64,000 nt of DNA from Tillandsia leiboldiana. Its lineage: Eukaryota; Streptophyta; Magnoliopsida; Poales; Bromeliaceae. Below the pieces are notes generated by a model. That model was given only the letters and a program-made list of their open reading frames with translations, had not been told where the DNA came from and made no database searches. Shown piece after piece: positions 38,563-50,130 of the stretch; position 1 is the first letter of the stretch; each line of letters starts with the position of its first letter. Where the stretch lies: the NCBI GenBank assembly GCA_029204045.2, contig CM055060.1, positions 57,128,544 through 57,192,543 of the forward strand, written 5' to 3'. Made by a program: the position numbers and the translations under genes.

Positions 38563-41500
38563 CTAGTCACCATTCTTAGCAACAACAAAATCTTTCTTCA
38601 GGACGAGGCTTCCAGAAGCACTTTTAGTGAAGAGATTCTCGGTCAGCTCATCCCATTTGGTTTTACCAGCGGAGTTGGAAGTTTTGTTACCAGAAGCTGT
38701 GGACTCTGTAGAGGACTCTTCTGTTGGTGCTACAGCATGTGGGATTTGAAGGGTTTCTGCACGCTCAAGTGCAATCCTATGTTCTTGCTCGAGACTATGT
38801 ATTCTTTCCATCTTTTGCCGTTGCGGTGGACTAATTGGCTCGCCACTTTCCTGCATAAGCTGAGATGATATATTTTTTCTAAGAAGTTGTATTTGCACTA
38901 AATTCTTGTTAAATATAAAACAAGTACACTAATCAGACACAGTCCATGAGGTGATCCTAGGCATGACAAGGAGTGTTGAAAACACAATGCATAATACATT
39001 GTTCGTAGAGACGATCATTTCACATTTTTCAAAGAAAAATAGATTATTTCACAACAAGTCATGCACAAAAATTACGAGTCATACGGGGCTTTACTTCTTT
39101 AAGGTGAAAACACCCTAATCCTACTGCATCTGAAGATAAAAACATATAACGGGAGCCAATAAAGTAGTAGTAATGGAGATCTCTCAAATGAACCAAATAA
39201 TATAAGGTTCTGCAACAAGGGAGCTACTCCGACAAACCACTAGAGTCTGTATTATAAAGTAAAGACGTAATAATTGACTACAAACATAATGTCATCTTTG
39301 TAAATAGCAAGGAAAAATGTATGCATTGCTTACATCTGAAGCCTTTTGTGCCTCTCGTTCAATCCAAAGAATTGCATGGTCGGACGTGGCATTGCATGAT
39401 AGCACAATATGCTCAAATCTACCTTCTACTGGAATGGCTGTTCTCACCTCCGGAGGGAATCTTCCACATCTACATGTAACCAAGACATCTAAAATCATTC
39501 TTCCGCAAATACAAATTATCAATAATAGTACAGTAATCTTTCTTTCTCTGCTAGGACTACTTTCATTAGAAAACCAACCAGTTTGTTATATCATTCTCAT
39601 TGTCCAACATAGCTGATCGATAACACAAAATGCCCACATTTGGAAATTAAGAGTAAAATTCTAAAATCTTTTCTTTTATAAGGATTTAGCAGATAGAATC
39701 AGCCATCGGACGTAACTGTAACTTCTAAATGCAAATTATTTTGATAGAAACATTATTCTCATAGTCGAGGGAGGCTTAACACAAAATATTGAAAAGAGTA
39801 GAGACTAGGGGAAGGCAAAGGTTAATGAATAATGATAAGACATACTCATTATGTCATGAAATTTGAACAAAAGTTACATTTTTTTTCATTAAAGAACTAA
39901 TAACCTAATTTTTCTTTCTTTCTTTCTTGGATGCAGGTCTATAATTATCTTTGAACTGCACATATATATTTTGTGTTTTTTTCAGCCATATGATCAGATA
40001 ACCTGCATCATCTGTGTTGGAAAAACACAAGTACAAGTGATAAAGCTCACAGTTTCAAGCTGATAAGGACAGACCCAACAGAACACTAAAAGAAAACAAT
40101 GCATCCTATGAAGGACAGGGATTGATGTAATCCTCTGCTCTACCGTCTATATTATGTCGTAGATTAGTTCAAGTACTTAAAAATCATGAAAACTCTAATA
40201 TCCTCAAAATCAAGTAAATCCGCTATCTTTTGCTTACAAACTAAGAAACAAACTAAAACAGTTATGTCCTACTATCTTCCGCGTACTACTAAGCAATATT
40301 CCGTGCTCTAAAGATTAAGAGACATAGGAACAATAGAAACTTTGCAAATCATATAGAGTTCTTAGTAACTTCCGCACAGTGACAGAATATATGAGAGAAA
40401 TGATAAAGCTCTATGAACAATGCAGTCGTAGAAATGGAGCGTATATCAAATGAGTTAAAAACATATAAAAATAACTATCATTCTTTAAAGTACATTGGAA
40501 GCACCTAATCCTTCATTTTAAGATTGTGAGAGTAAAGAATTCTGTTACCGACAAAGCTTCCTCTCGACAATATGATAGATTCGACCAGGAGCATAGAGCC
40601 TTCTTGGATCACTAAGCTTCTTCTTTTCCGAAATAAACGTATCTCGCAAGCAAGCAAAGAATAAAAGGCAAGGCAAGCTGTCCAAAGCAGTCAGACATAG
40701 CGTAAAACATAAATACAATGTGCAGCAGTTGATATAAAAATAAGAACAAAAATTGAAGTACTGGGAAAGCTATGCAAATTATACGAAAATTTACCAAAAT
40801 ATTGACCCAAAAATATATTGCAGAGGCGTCGCCGTTCTTGGCAAAAAATCATCCTGCACAGGTTTATGTACATGTAGGAATCAAATTCTATAAGTTCAAT
40901 CTTGTACAATATGAAACATCATCAAAAAGCATAGAAAGCATAAATGATAGCATATTTAGTATTACTTTATATATATATACTTGTAGTAACATTTCACTCA
41001 TCAATAGTTATGTCCGTAATTCTATAGCAGGTTATCCCCAAATTTTGGAATTGTGCCCAAATCACTTCAATTCTACAGTTTCAACTTATTGCACTTATCC
41101 AAGCAATCAACAAACGCAGCAATAATCACCTGCAGGATGACGGAGGTGACGACGTCGGCGTACTTGACGGCGAGGTTGAGCGACATACACCTGGCGGGCG
41201 CGACGGCGTATCCGTGGATGTGGTTCCGGGGGATGCCGCCGAACTGGTCGCGGTTGTTGACGGCGATCACGGTCATGAGCGCGGCGATCCCCGATCCGAG
41301 CGAGTGGCCGGCGAAGACCAGCTTGTAACCGGGGCCGAGGTCCTGGAGGAGCCGGCGCAGGGTGTCGGCCTCTTGGTCGAGGATCCAGGTGGCGGCCTTG
41401 AGGAGGCCGCGGTGGACGAAACCCCCGTCGAGCACCTGCATGCCGAGCCCGTCGTCGAGGAGGACCATGTAGTCGTTGTTGCGCGTGAGGCTGAGGCCGC

Positions 41501-41814
41501 GGATGGCGAGGACGAGCTCCTTGTGGGGGCGATCGGCGTAGATGAGGTAGGGGGGGCATCGGCGGTGGGTGTCGGCGTAGGGGACGCGCTTGATGATGGA
41601 GGAGGGGTCGAGGGAGGGGGCGAAGCTGGGGTCGGCGAGGTCGTCGGCGTAGACTCCGAGGATGGCGCGGCACGCGCGGGGGATGGGGCCGAACTCCGCG
41701 GCGGAGGAGAGGGGCCACGACTCGCTGTCGTAGGCGCCGCCGTGGGTGAGGCGCTTCCACGCCCACCTCGAGCACCCCACGCACACCACGCACTCCAACC
41801 CACCCGCCACCGAC

Positions 41815-41816
<2 letters not shown>
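38563..41816 (-). CDS. class 3 lipase (mono/diacylglycerol lipase-like, At4g16070/At3g14075 type)
   Basis: A predicted serine lipase with an alpha/beta-hydrolase fold. Exons 41816-41130, 40853-40795, 40677-40549, 39469-39334 and 38859-38563 give 435 aa with consistent phases. The N-terminal lipase-3 N domain has CSRWAWKRLTHGGAYDSESW. Next come ELVLAIRGLSLTRNNDYMVL and FVHRGLLKAATWIL, then the nucleophile elbow FAGHSLGSGIAALM with catalytic Ser. Downstream are YAVAPARCMSLNLAVKYADV, DDFLPRTATPLQYIFGSIFC, DPRRLYAPGRIYHIVERKLC and GRFEHIVLSCNATSDHAILW. This order matches the Arabidopsis proteins as I recall them. The C-terminus is acidic to basic and low in similarity. I chose the ATG of MSVAGG; an upstream in-frame ATG at 41918 would add a poly-serine stretch coded by the (GAC)n repeat. 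The enzyme's substrate in plants is not settled. Confidence 0.9.

Positions 41817-41817
<1 letters not shown>

Positions 41818-41863
<46 letters not shown>
41818..41863. repeat. (GAC)n trinucleotide repeat
   Basis: About 15 GAC units directly upstream of the chosen lipase start. On the minus strand it is TCG repeats, poly-Ser if the longer start is used, otherwise leader. Confidence 0.95.
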
Positions 41864-41864
<1 letters not shown>

Positions 41865-41918
41865 TCGACGATCGACGACGAGGAACGGAGAGGCTCGAAT
41901 GCGTGCTGAGCGCCACAA

Positions 41919-43112
41919 CGGAAGAGGATGGTGAAGAAGAGAGAAACGTTCCTTTTTGGGGTTGGCGTTTACTTTGAATTCTGATTGGTTTTTTGTGGAG
42001 AGGAGTTTTAAGGACGCTTTAACGGAGTGGTGACTAGTAATAACTAGTAACTAGTAGTAACTATTAACAGAGGGAAAGCAAGTGAAAATATATTGTACAT
42101 CCTATACAACAAATATTTTTTACTCTTTGTACTATTTTTAGTCAACAAAATATATTATAATACTCAAATGAAAAGAAAGTTGAAAGTTGACACTTGACAG
42201 CCGCCGCAGCTTGATACGATTTAAACTTTCCGTTTGATAAGAATTTTTGGTTTTCAATTTCACAATTTGTATGTTAACTCGATCGGACCGGCTTGTTTGA
42301 AGCAGCCCAAAGCACACACAATCACAGCTTCACTTGACCAAAAAGAAGATTCGGCCCAGCATTTTATTTTCATACTACTGGGCCTCTGCGGCTGGGCCGG
42401 CCCAAATATGGAATAGGCCTTACACTTGATGTGCTCAGTCTCCCCTAATGGCCCGTTTCTGTTTCCAAAAATGTCTTGCACTACTATATTAAGAGCACGT
42501 TTAAGGGCTGGCTCGCTTGGTATTAGGAGTCATCTTAAGATTATTATGCAAAATAGAGTATGAATTGTGGATCAAAAGCGCTAAACAACTATTCCAAATT
42601 TTACGTGTTGACTAAGAAGAGTATATCCTTCTCACTTAAGTATTCAGTCACGATGTTTCACAGACTTCAACTTGATTCAATTTATCTGCACGTTGAATTT
42701 ATTGTTGGGCCTTTTACTGTTAGATCTATTGTGGATCGCACTCCCCACTTAATTTATTGAGTTCACTCAATTCAATTTATTAACCTACTAAGCCTATTTC
42801 CACCAAACAAATATTAAATCTATTTTAATTCATAAATAGATAGCCAACGTGAAAGTATATAGAAATATAATGTTTTATTTTTGGGAGGAACTGTACAAAA
42901 TATATTGTAACCAAGATATCCCATAAGATGCTTTGTGTTTCGAAATTATAGTGCGATCATAAATTTATTATTATTATTATTATTATTATTGATTGTGAAG
43001 AGTATGAATGCGGAACTTTTAAAAGTAGGAAATTGAGAATTAAGTGGGAACGCAATTAATTAGAAAGATCTTTGAACAAGTAGGTTAACAAACTCCAATA
43101 AGCTTCGTCGTT

Positions 43113-43152
<40 letters not shown>

Positions 43153-43532
43153 ATAATACATGGTAAATTTAGGCCAAAAACGGAATAATCTTTCAAAAAT
43201 TTGTAAAAAAAAATTAAAAAAAGAAAAAGAAAAAGAAAAGTAAACATGAAGAAAAGCACATGAGAGAGGATTTGAATAAGTCGACAATGATCATCGTAAA
43301 CACGGCATGTCATCAATGAATATATTTACATAGGCAAAAAGATAACATACTACAAAGGGGTACGTACTCTCGCAACACCAGAGTCACAAATTAAAACCCA
43401 AATATATAATTACATATAACCATCTAATCAATAGATGATTACTACAACCACGTACGTACGTACGTAGCATCTCTACACAAGAGAAGAGAAGGTTGGATCG
43501 ATCCAAATTAACATAGAGCGAGAATACCAAAT
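41919..43532. other. intergenic DNA upstream of the lipase
   Basis: Holds the lipase promoter region (no clear TATA box), an (ATT)n tract near 42968-42990, and a (TA)n tract at about 43119-43149. No coding sequence is supported. Confidence 0.6.
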
Positions 43533-43790
43533 TCATCGGTCCCCGACGGAGATCGCATGGCCGGCACGACCCAACGGGGACAGCGAGAGCTGCCGCGCGA
43601 AGTTCCCGAAGACCGGCCGCCGCCTCATCTCGAACGCCAGAGGCAGAGGCAGCTGCAGCTGATCCTTGATCTTCTCATCCTCTTGCTTGATTTTTCTCAC
43701 TCGGCTATGAACAACTGGTTGCTGTACTTGTTTTTCTCCCTTGCTAACCTCCTCTTCACCTTTCATATTCTCCTCCTCTATTTTCTCCAT
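43533..43790 (-). CDS. small hypothetical protein, 85 aa
   Basis: An intronless ORF of 85 codons. The first half is highly charged (EKIEEENMKGEEEVSKGEKQ) and probably disordered. The second half has LPLPLAFEMRRRPVFGNFAR then QLSLSPLGRAGHAISVGDR, more structured and basic. The GC content rises over this ORF and drops on both sides, and third-position choice looks gene-like. The ending resembles short plant proteins of unknown function that I cannot name. There are no signal peptide or membrane segments. The start is the first ATG in the frame. It could also be the last exon of a longer gene, though I find no upstream exon. Confidence 0.5.
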   Translation of the reverse strand: MEKIEEENMKGEEEVSKGEKQVQQPVVHSRVRKIKQEDEKIKDQLQLPLPLAFEMRRRPVFGNFARQLSLSPLGRAGHAISVGDR

Positions 43791-46667
43791 AGATAAAACT
43801 ATAATTAAGAGGAAACTAATTAAACTTACTCAGTTACTACTTGTCACACACACATATATATATATATACAGCTTTATCTATAGAGGATACATGAGAGTGA
43901 GATATATGTAGAGAGGAAGAGGGGGTATCTGAGGGATAATAAATTGAATGTATAGGAAAAAGATGGTGGGTGTGGAATATATTTAGTTTGGAGAGGTAAG
44001 AAACAGTGCCCCAACCACTTGGATTATTCAAACTCCTACGAAATTATACTTTAACATGCTAGATCAAATTGGTAGAACACGTGGCCTATAAAGTTAAAGC
44101 AATTGAATATATAGTAAAATATATAAATATCGATCTTTAATAATTTAAAATTTTAAAATATAATAATTATTTTATATAATATTTGTAGGGGTAATTTCCT
44201 ATATATTTCTAAAAATTTTTCTGTTTTCAGATTTACCCATTTCGTTATCTGTGTGAAATTACCATTTTGCCCTTTCAAATATACCCTTCTATCATAACCA
44301 ACTTTTCTTATGTACCCTTAAAATATTTTGGTAGATAGGGACAAAATAGGTATTTATGATAGTTTTCAACTCTGATTATTATTTAACTCTAGTTTAACCC
44401 TAGTTAACTTAACAAAAAGAAACGGTAAGAGTATTTTTAATAACGATGGAACGTATGAGAGGTATATTGGAAAGAAAAAAATAAGAGGGGTAAATCAGAT
44501 ATTTCTTCATATTTTAGGGGTACAGGCAATTATTCCATATTTTTATATTATATAAGAAGATTAGAAGGTTAAACTATTTAAATTTTCAAAATATAATGAC
44601 TGTTTTATATAATTTCACAAAAGTTACTATAAAAAAATTGATAATAAATACAGTTTGATTATAAGATATTCTAGAACACGACGGAGTCCATATAATTTTG
44701 ATAAATATATACGTAGTAGTCCGAGGAAATATGACTTTTAAAAGAAAGAAAAAAAAAAGAAAAAAAGGCTGTGTTCACACAGAAAAATGCAACCCAAATT
44801 GTGAAATGTTCAAACCCGGAAATTAATTAGACTCTTTAATAGGACAGTGTTTATATATGCAATCGCGGGCCAAATAAACCTTTTTAGGTGAGGGATGTGT
44901 TGTCATCTTCTATATGTACAACGCGGAAAAGCCAATTTAACTTAAATTAAGAAAGTTAATTTTTGTAATTTTTTGGATTTGACTTGATTTGTCAAACTTT
45001 TAATTTGCTTTAATATTTTTCAATAGTCCTCGTTTTAGAAAGCACGAGTTGGAGCCCCCACTTTCAAACTGACTTATTTGAATAGTTTCATAAAAACTCC
45101 TAGCCGCAATTTGAACTAGCTCAATTTTACGTAGATCGAGCTAATTAGACCTAGATCAATAAATAATTTGTAGGTCAAAACATCATTTATTTTCGTTTAA
45201 ATCACTTTTTTATTTGCCGACTTCGGTCTAATCTAGCAAATCTCCGAAAAATCTAGACAGGTAGTAAAGAATAAATCATCCACTGATCCAGGCCAGTTCG
45301 CGATTTAATTCGCAACAATCTATTGCAGTTGAACAGTCCTTCTTTTTTTTTGAGCTTATTTGAAACTTTTGATTTTTATTTTATCAAATAATACTATACT
45401 TTACAGTATTATTTCAACATATTAAAATCTCTCTTTTTTAATAATTCTCTCTTTAAGGTTAGTGTCCAACCTTCACCTAATTGTAGATAATATTTGTTCC
45501 GAGTCAACTCAAAACTAATGACCATTATTTTTGGTACATCCACCTCCTCCTAAAAAAAATTGTTCCCATGTATGTACGAATGGATAACGAACACATGGTT
45601 TCCTCAATTAGGGGCACATTACTATTAAATATATAACCTGAGGATAAATTTGCTTACGTTGGCTACATACGAGATAATATTATAAAACAAATTTAAACCT
45701 GGTTTAGTAATGTGTACGTCGCTTTCATATTTACGGAGAGTTTGAAAATTCTTTATTTCTATGATCACTTTTCTAGTTACCATCCCATTATTATAAAATT
45801 GGAGAAGACTCAAAATACTTTTAAATTTTTTAAACGTTAAAAAATATATAAAAATAATATTTTTAGCTCGCGCGTTATCGAACTAGGCGTTAATCAATGA
45901 AGCTCACAAAATTGTGGGCCTTGGTGGATTGTGAAAACTCCGAAGGTTCAGTTTGTCCTAAATTCTTAAGGGCTTGTTGGGCTGGGCTTTAAAGAAACTT
46001 GATTTCCTTTGGTGCAGCTCAGCTCAAACGAGGTTTAAGATACAAGAAGATTTAAGAACTTTTTAAATCAAGCATGAAGATAAATGTTGTTTGAACTTCA
46101 CAATTTCAAACTAGGTGTTAATCGAAACCGAGCATGTTAGAGTCCAAATTAACTAATAAGTAGCCAAATCATTTTTATTTTCTTTTGTTTTCATTGTAAT
46201 GTTAATTAAAACAAACTTATTTGGGCTCTTAGTTTTTAAAATTTGATATGATTTGGCGATTGATAATTTATTTTAAAAATCTTGTAAAATATTGAAAAAT
46301 TTACTTATAAATATTGCATCACTACTCGTGCATATAATGTGTCATATTAGGTAACATCAGGTTTACAATTTAAAATAAATTATAATTCTTTAGCAATCTT
46401 ATTCAAAAATTATTTTTTCTCAACTAGTTTTGGCGCTCTGCTAAATATTCTCCCACTTTTTTATTTTTTTTTAACTTTTGAGCCCATTCCAAACCTCCAT
46501 ACCAAATCTCTCTTTATCTCTCTCACACACACACATACTCTACAAGTATTCATCTCCTCCCTTCCCCCTCCACTCTCCCAGTCCCCTCTCTCATTCGCAT
46601 GCATGTACAGCATCAAAACAATTATATAATTAGTCTCATCCACCAACAAATTAACTTCGATCACACC
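43791..46667. other. AT-rich intergenic DNA before the PDLP gene
   Basis: A (TA)n tract (43855-43868) and a CA run lie upstream of the small ORF. A Mutator-like MITE occupies 44188-44536. The last 200 bp are CT-rich and likely include the PDLP leader. No other gene is supported. Confidence 0.65.
44188..44536. mobile_element. MITE with 9-bp target duplication (Mutator-like)
   Basis: The 349-bp unit begins GGGGTAATTTCCTATATATT and its right end complement begins GGAATAATTGCCTGTACCCC; the two match imperfectly. The flanks are ATATTTGTA (44179-44187) and ATATTTTTA (44537-44545), an 8-of-9 match. A 9-bp duplication points to the Mutator superfamily. Non-coding. Confidence 0.55.
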
Positions 46668-49600
46668 ATGTCCAGCTCCTCTCTCACCTTTCTCCTCTCC
46701 TTCTTCACCTTACTACTCTCCACAAACACTCGCTCGGCGTTCTCCGCCGATGCCGACGACAACACCGGCTACAACACCTTCATATACAGCGGCTGCTCCC
46801 CGCCACACTACTCATCAGGCTCATCGTACGAGAGCTACGTGGATTCGATCCTTTCATCGATCTCCGACGCCGCCGCGGCGTCTTCCTTCGCAAACTTCAC
46901 GTCCCCGGGCGCCGTATCGGGCCTCTACCAATGCCGCGCCGACCTCCCCGGCACCGCCTGCGCCTCATGCGTCCGCTCCGCCCTCTCGCAGCTCCCCTCC
47001 CTCTGCCCCTCCGCCGCCGGTGCGGCCGTGCAGCTCCGCGACTGCTTGCTCCGCTACGGCAACGACTCCTTCCTGGGCAAACCCGACAGGTCCCTCCTCT
47101 TCAAGAAGTGCGGCGCCGTGAACAGTGCGGGAATTGGCGGCGGCGGCGATGTCGATGCGGCGTTGGAGGCGGTGACGGAGGAAAGGGGGGAGTACAGGGT
47201 AGGCGGGGCGGGGAGGGTGCAGGCGGTGGCGCAGTGCGTCGGCGACCTGATTGAGGAGGAGTGCGGGGAGTGCGTCAAGGCTGCGGTGGAGCAGCTGGAG
47301 AGTGAGTGCGGGGCGGCAGCGGAGGAGGGGGAGGTGTACCTCGGCAAGTGCTACGTAAGGTATTGGTCCGACGAAGAACAAGGTGGCGGAAGCGGAGGCA
47401 TCGGCGGTGGCGGTGGTGGCATCGGCGGTGGCGGTGGTGGCATCGGCGGCGGTGGTGGCATCGGTGGTGGCGGCATTGGCGGTAGCGGTGGCAGTGGCGG
47501 CATTGGTGGTGGCGGCGGCAGCGGCGGCATCGGAGGCGGCGGCAGCGGCGGCATCGGAGGTGGCGGCCGCCTCCGGGAGGACGGTAATCGATCTCAATTG
47601 CTACGAAACCAACTAAATTTCGTGCCTTTTTTTTAAAAAAAATAAAAATTGCAGTTGCATTACTAGTCATCTGGTGTCAACATGCTCTCCTATAAAATGA
47701 TATTTTAATTTATTTATTTTCTGTAATAGATTCTTGTTACACTTTATCTGAGAGAGAGGCAAATTAGTTATCGGTGTTATTAAGTTTTTAACGATTAAAA
47801 AAAGTGTGGTTGAATTGATAGTGAATCTTTTAGATTTAATGAATGATTGAAAAAATAATAAAATTTATCAGATAAAAATAATTAAAATGGTTGATCTAAG
47901 GGCAAAAAAATTTGATAGCACAAAATGCTTGGTGCTATCAATAGCATAGTAGCCGAACTCATATATATATATATATATTTCGGCTGGAATACTATCGATA
48001 GCACCAAGTAATTGGTATTATCAAATTTTTAGCCCTTGGAAGAAAGTATGTACGGCTGGAATTATAGTGGTCCCCTAAAATTTTTACTATTCAACCAACC
48101 ACCCACTAAACCTTAGAGAACCATTATCATCCTAACCGCACATATCTTAATCCAAGGGTTAAAAACTTGGTAACACTAATAACTTGGTGATATCGATAAT
48201 ATTCTAACCTTTCTCTCTCTCTCTATATATATATATATTATAGAGTAGAGCTTGTATACTTTCAAAAGCACAAAGTTAAATATGCTTGTGAATTTTTTAC
48301 CATTGAATTTGCATTGGATTTGTGTTTTTGTAAAGTCAACTAATTAAAGAGAGAGAAAGAAAAAGTTAATAGCACAAATTCCAATACAAATTCAATGGTA
48401 AAAAATTCACAAATATATTTGTGCTTGTGTTTTTGAGAGTATATAAGCTGTACTCTATATTATATATATGAATCACTCTATGTACACTCTATGTATACAT
48501 TGGTGCAACTAAAATATGAAGTTTTTTGGATAAATCCTATTGGCTAAAACCGTTACAATGTTAATTTAATTAATTACTTGTAGCACCTAGTATATATATT
48601 GTACATATGGCTGTAGTCATTAGTATAGTATTACATATATCTTGGTAGCTGTACGTGTGGTAATTGAGATCTAGTCCACGGGTATAAAGAATAGTATATT
48701 TCATTACTTAATAACAGATCGATCGAGCTTGGTATATCAAAAAAGAGATCTTAGAAACAAATAACGAATATAACCTGTGATACTAACTAACTGGTATAAT
48801 TAAGAGCAGGGGTGGTGCAATGGTTTAATTTAGCAGTTAGGTTAGATATTAAGCTTAATTAATAAATAATAACAGCTACCCAAAAAAAGAAAAAGTTTAA
48901 TAATAACAGTTATTGTAATATATAATTGTGTATTAATTAATGTAGTTATTTATAAACTTCCTAAAGAAGATAAATAAGGGAATTTCAGAATTAATATTGG
49001 CTCCTTTAGTAACATTAGGTAATGAGTGGATTGAAGAATAAAGCTCCTTTAATAGATCTTGGCTAGTTTAAGCTTGAAGGTCCCCCTAGCTAGTTAATTA
49101 ATATTAATTTCTCTCAATGACTACATGCATGCTTGCTAAATTCTACACACATTCATCACAACATGAACTGGAGATACAAATCGTGCAAGCAATTAATTTG
49201 GAGTTTCTTTTTGTATATTTCTGTACTATAGCTTAGGTTCCTCGTAATATGGTTGTTATATATTATTAATGAGTTGATAATATAATGCACGTAGTAGAAT
49301 ATTTTTCTTTAATTAAGTTGGGTGATGGGAGGACACAATTTGGTGGCAAAACGGGCGTGTATAGCCAACCATTCTTCTAATCAAAATCACTGAAAAAATG
49401 AAACAAAAACCGCGCGTGCACTCCTCCTCACAGGGCCCAGATGATGAGATAAGTTTCAGAATCCAAATTGAAGGATATTCCGATAATTTGTGCAATAAGT
49501 TAGAGCAGCAGGTAGGTGGGGAATGTCCCAGATCTTCTCCTAGGAATGAAAGGGATTAATTTAGAATTTCTTAACTTTGACAAATTGGTAGAAGATGGAA

Positions 49601-50054
49601 CCTGCACTAATTTATCTAGCTTCTGAAATTACCTTTTACACTAAGCCAAGTACAAAAACAAACTTACTGTACTTAATGTAGTTGATTTTACTATTTTGGT
49701 TATTATTCACTAACTGAATATGTGATTAAATTCAATGAATTAGCATGAATATTCTGGTAAATATGGTCGGCAATATCGGTGAATTTGACTAATGCTCCGT
49801 TCTTTAATCGTTTCCGAATTATCAGACGATCAGAGCGAGAAAATTGTGGCGATCATCGTCGGGATTATGTTCGGTGTTGCCCTCTTAATTGCCTTCTTTG
49901 CCTTCCTCAGGAGATCCGGGCGAGGAGGTGCGCAATTTCATCTTTCAGCAACCTTCTAATCCTGCAGTTCTTTCAATTCTGAATTTCCTTGATCTGGTCC
50001 TAACTAATTAAGCATGCATGGACTCTTGTTTCTTCTTAATTTGCAGGAAAATAA
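46668..50054 (+). CDS. plasmodesmata-located protein-like, two DUF26 domains and a TM helix (PDLP)
   Basis: A type I membrane protein; PDLPs sit at plasmodesmata and adjust cell-to-cell transport (family knowledge). Exons 46668-47583, 49826-49927 and 50047-50054 give 341 aa in phase. A signal peptide spans about 1-26. DUF26-1 has YNTFIYSGCSPPHY and the C-X8-C-X2-C motif CRADLPGTACASC (Cys89 first). DUF26-2 has CVGDLIEEECGEC (from Cys190) and YLGKCYVRYWSD. Residues 239-300 form a Gly-rich linker of GGGGIGG-type repeats. Exon 2 supplies the helix KIVAIIVGIMFGVALLIAFF and a short basic tail AFLRRSGRGG; exon 3 adds only the last residues GK and the stop. Intron 1 (47584-49825) is full of MITE-like elements. 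No kinase follows, which separates it from cysteine-rich receptor kinases. I chose the ATG at 46668 for its signal peptide over the in-frame ATG at 46599. Confidence 0.9.
47382..47567. repeat. in-frame GGCGGTGGC-type minisatellite
   Basis: Degenerate tandem units of GGCATCGGCGGTGGCGGT coding for GGGGIG-type repeats in the PDLP linker. Units vary between 9, 15 and 18 nt, always in multiples of three. Confidence 0.85.
47758..47960 (-). mobile_element. MITE-like element, family M1 copy C
   Basis: In PDLP intron 1. Its right end complement reads GAGTTCGGCTACTATGCTAT then TGATAGCACCAAGC, and the interior follows the order seen at 52742-52958 on the opposite strand. The outer inverted repeat on the left seems deleted, leaving AGTTATCGGTGTTATTAAG. 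A GAGAGAGAG tract lies on the left and (TA)n on the right. Confidence 0.65.
47979..48210 (+). mobile_element. MITE-like element, family M1 copy D
   Basis: In PDLP intron 1, head to head with copy C across about 20 bp of (TA)n. It begins TTCGGCTGGAATACTATCGA and ends GATATCGATAATATTCTAAC, followed by CTTTCTCTCTCTCTC and (TA)n. The interior includes the CCAAGGGTTAAAAACTTGG family block. Confidence 0.65.
48239..48460. mobile_element. foldback element with arms of about 85 bp
   Basis: In PDLP intron 1. The left end TATAGAGTAGAGCTTGTATA and the complement of the right end TATAGAGTACAGCTTATATA pair, and the match continues through CTTGTGAATTTTTTACCATT and GAATTTGCATTGGA. The loop is purine-rich (AAAGAGAGAGAAAG). 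Non-coding. Confidence 0.7.
48461..49825 (+). other. remaining PDLP intron 1 sequence
   Basis: AT-rich sequence without ORF or repeat that I can name. A small purine tract lies near 48883. The acceptor is ATTATCAG at 49818-49825. Confidence 0.5.
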
Positions 50055-50085
50055 TAGTACTCGGCAATGTGCGTGTTTTCTCTCT

Positions 50086-50130
<45 letters not shown>

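Noticed and set aside
41214..41909. 231-codon plus ORF with a poly-Arg end
   Set aside because: Antisense shadow of lipase exon 1, created by high GC.
46965..47597. 210-codon minus ORF, Ala/Thr-rich
   Set aside because: Antisense of the PDLP exon including the Gly-rich repeat.
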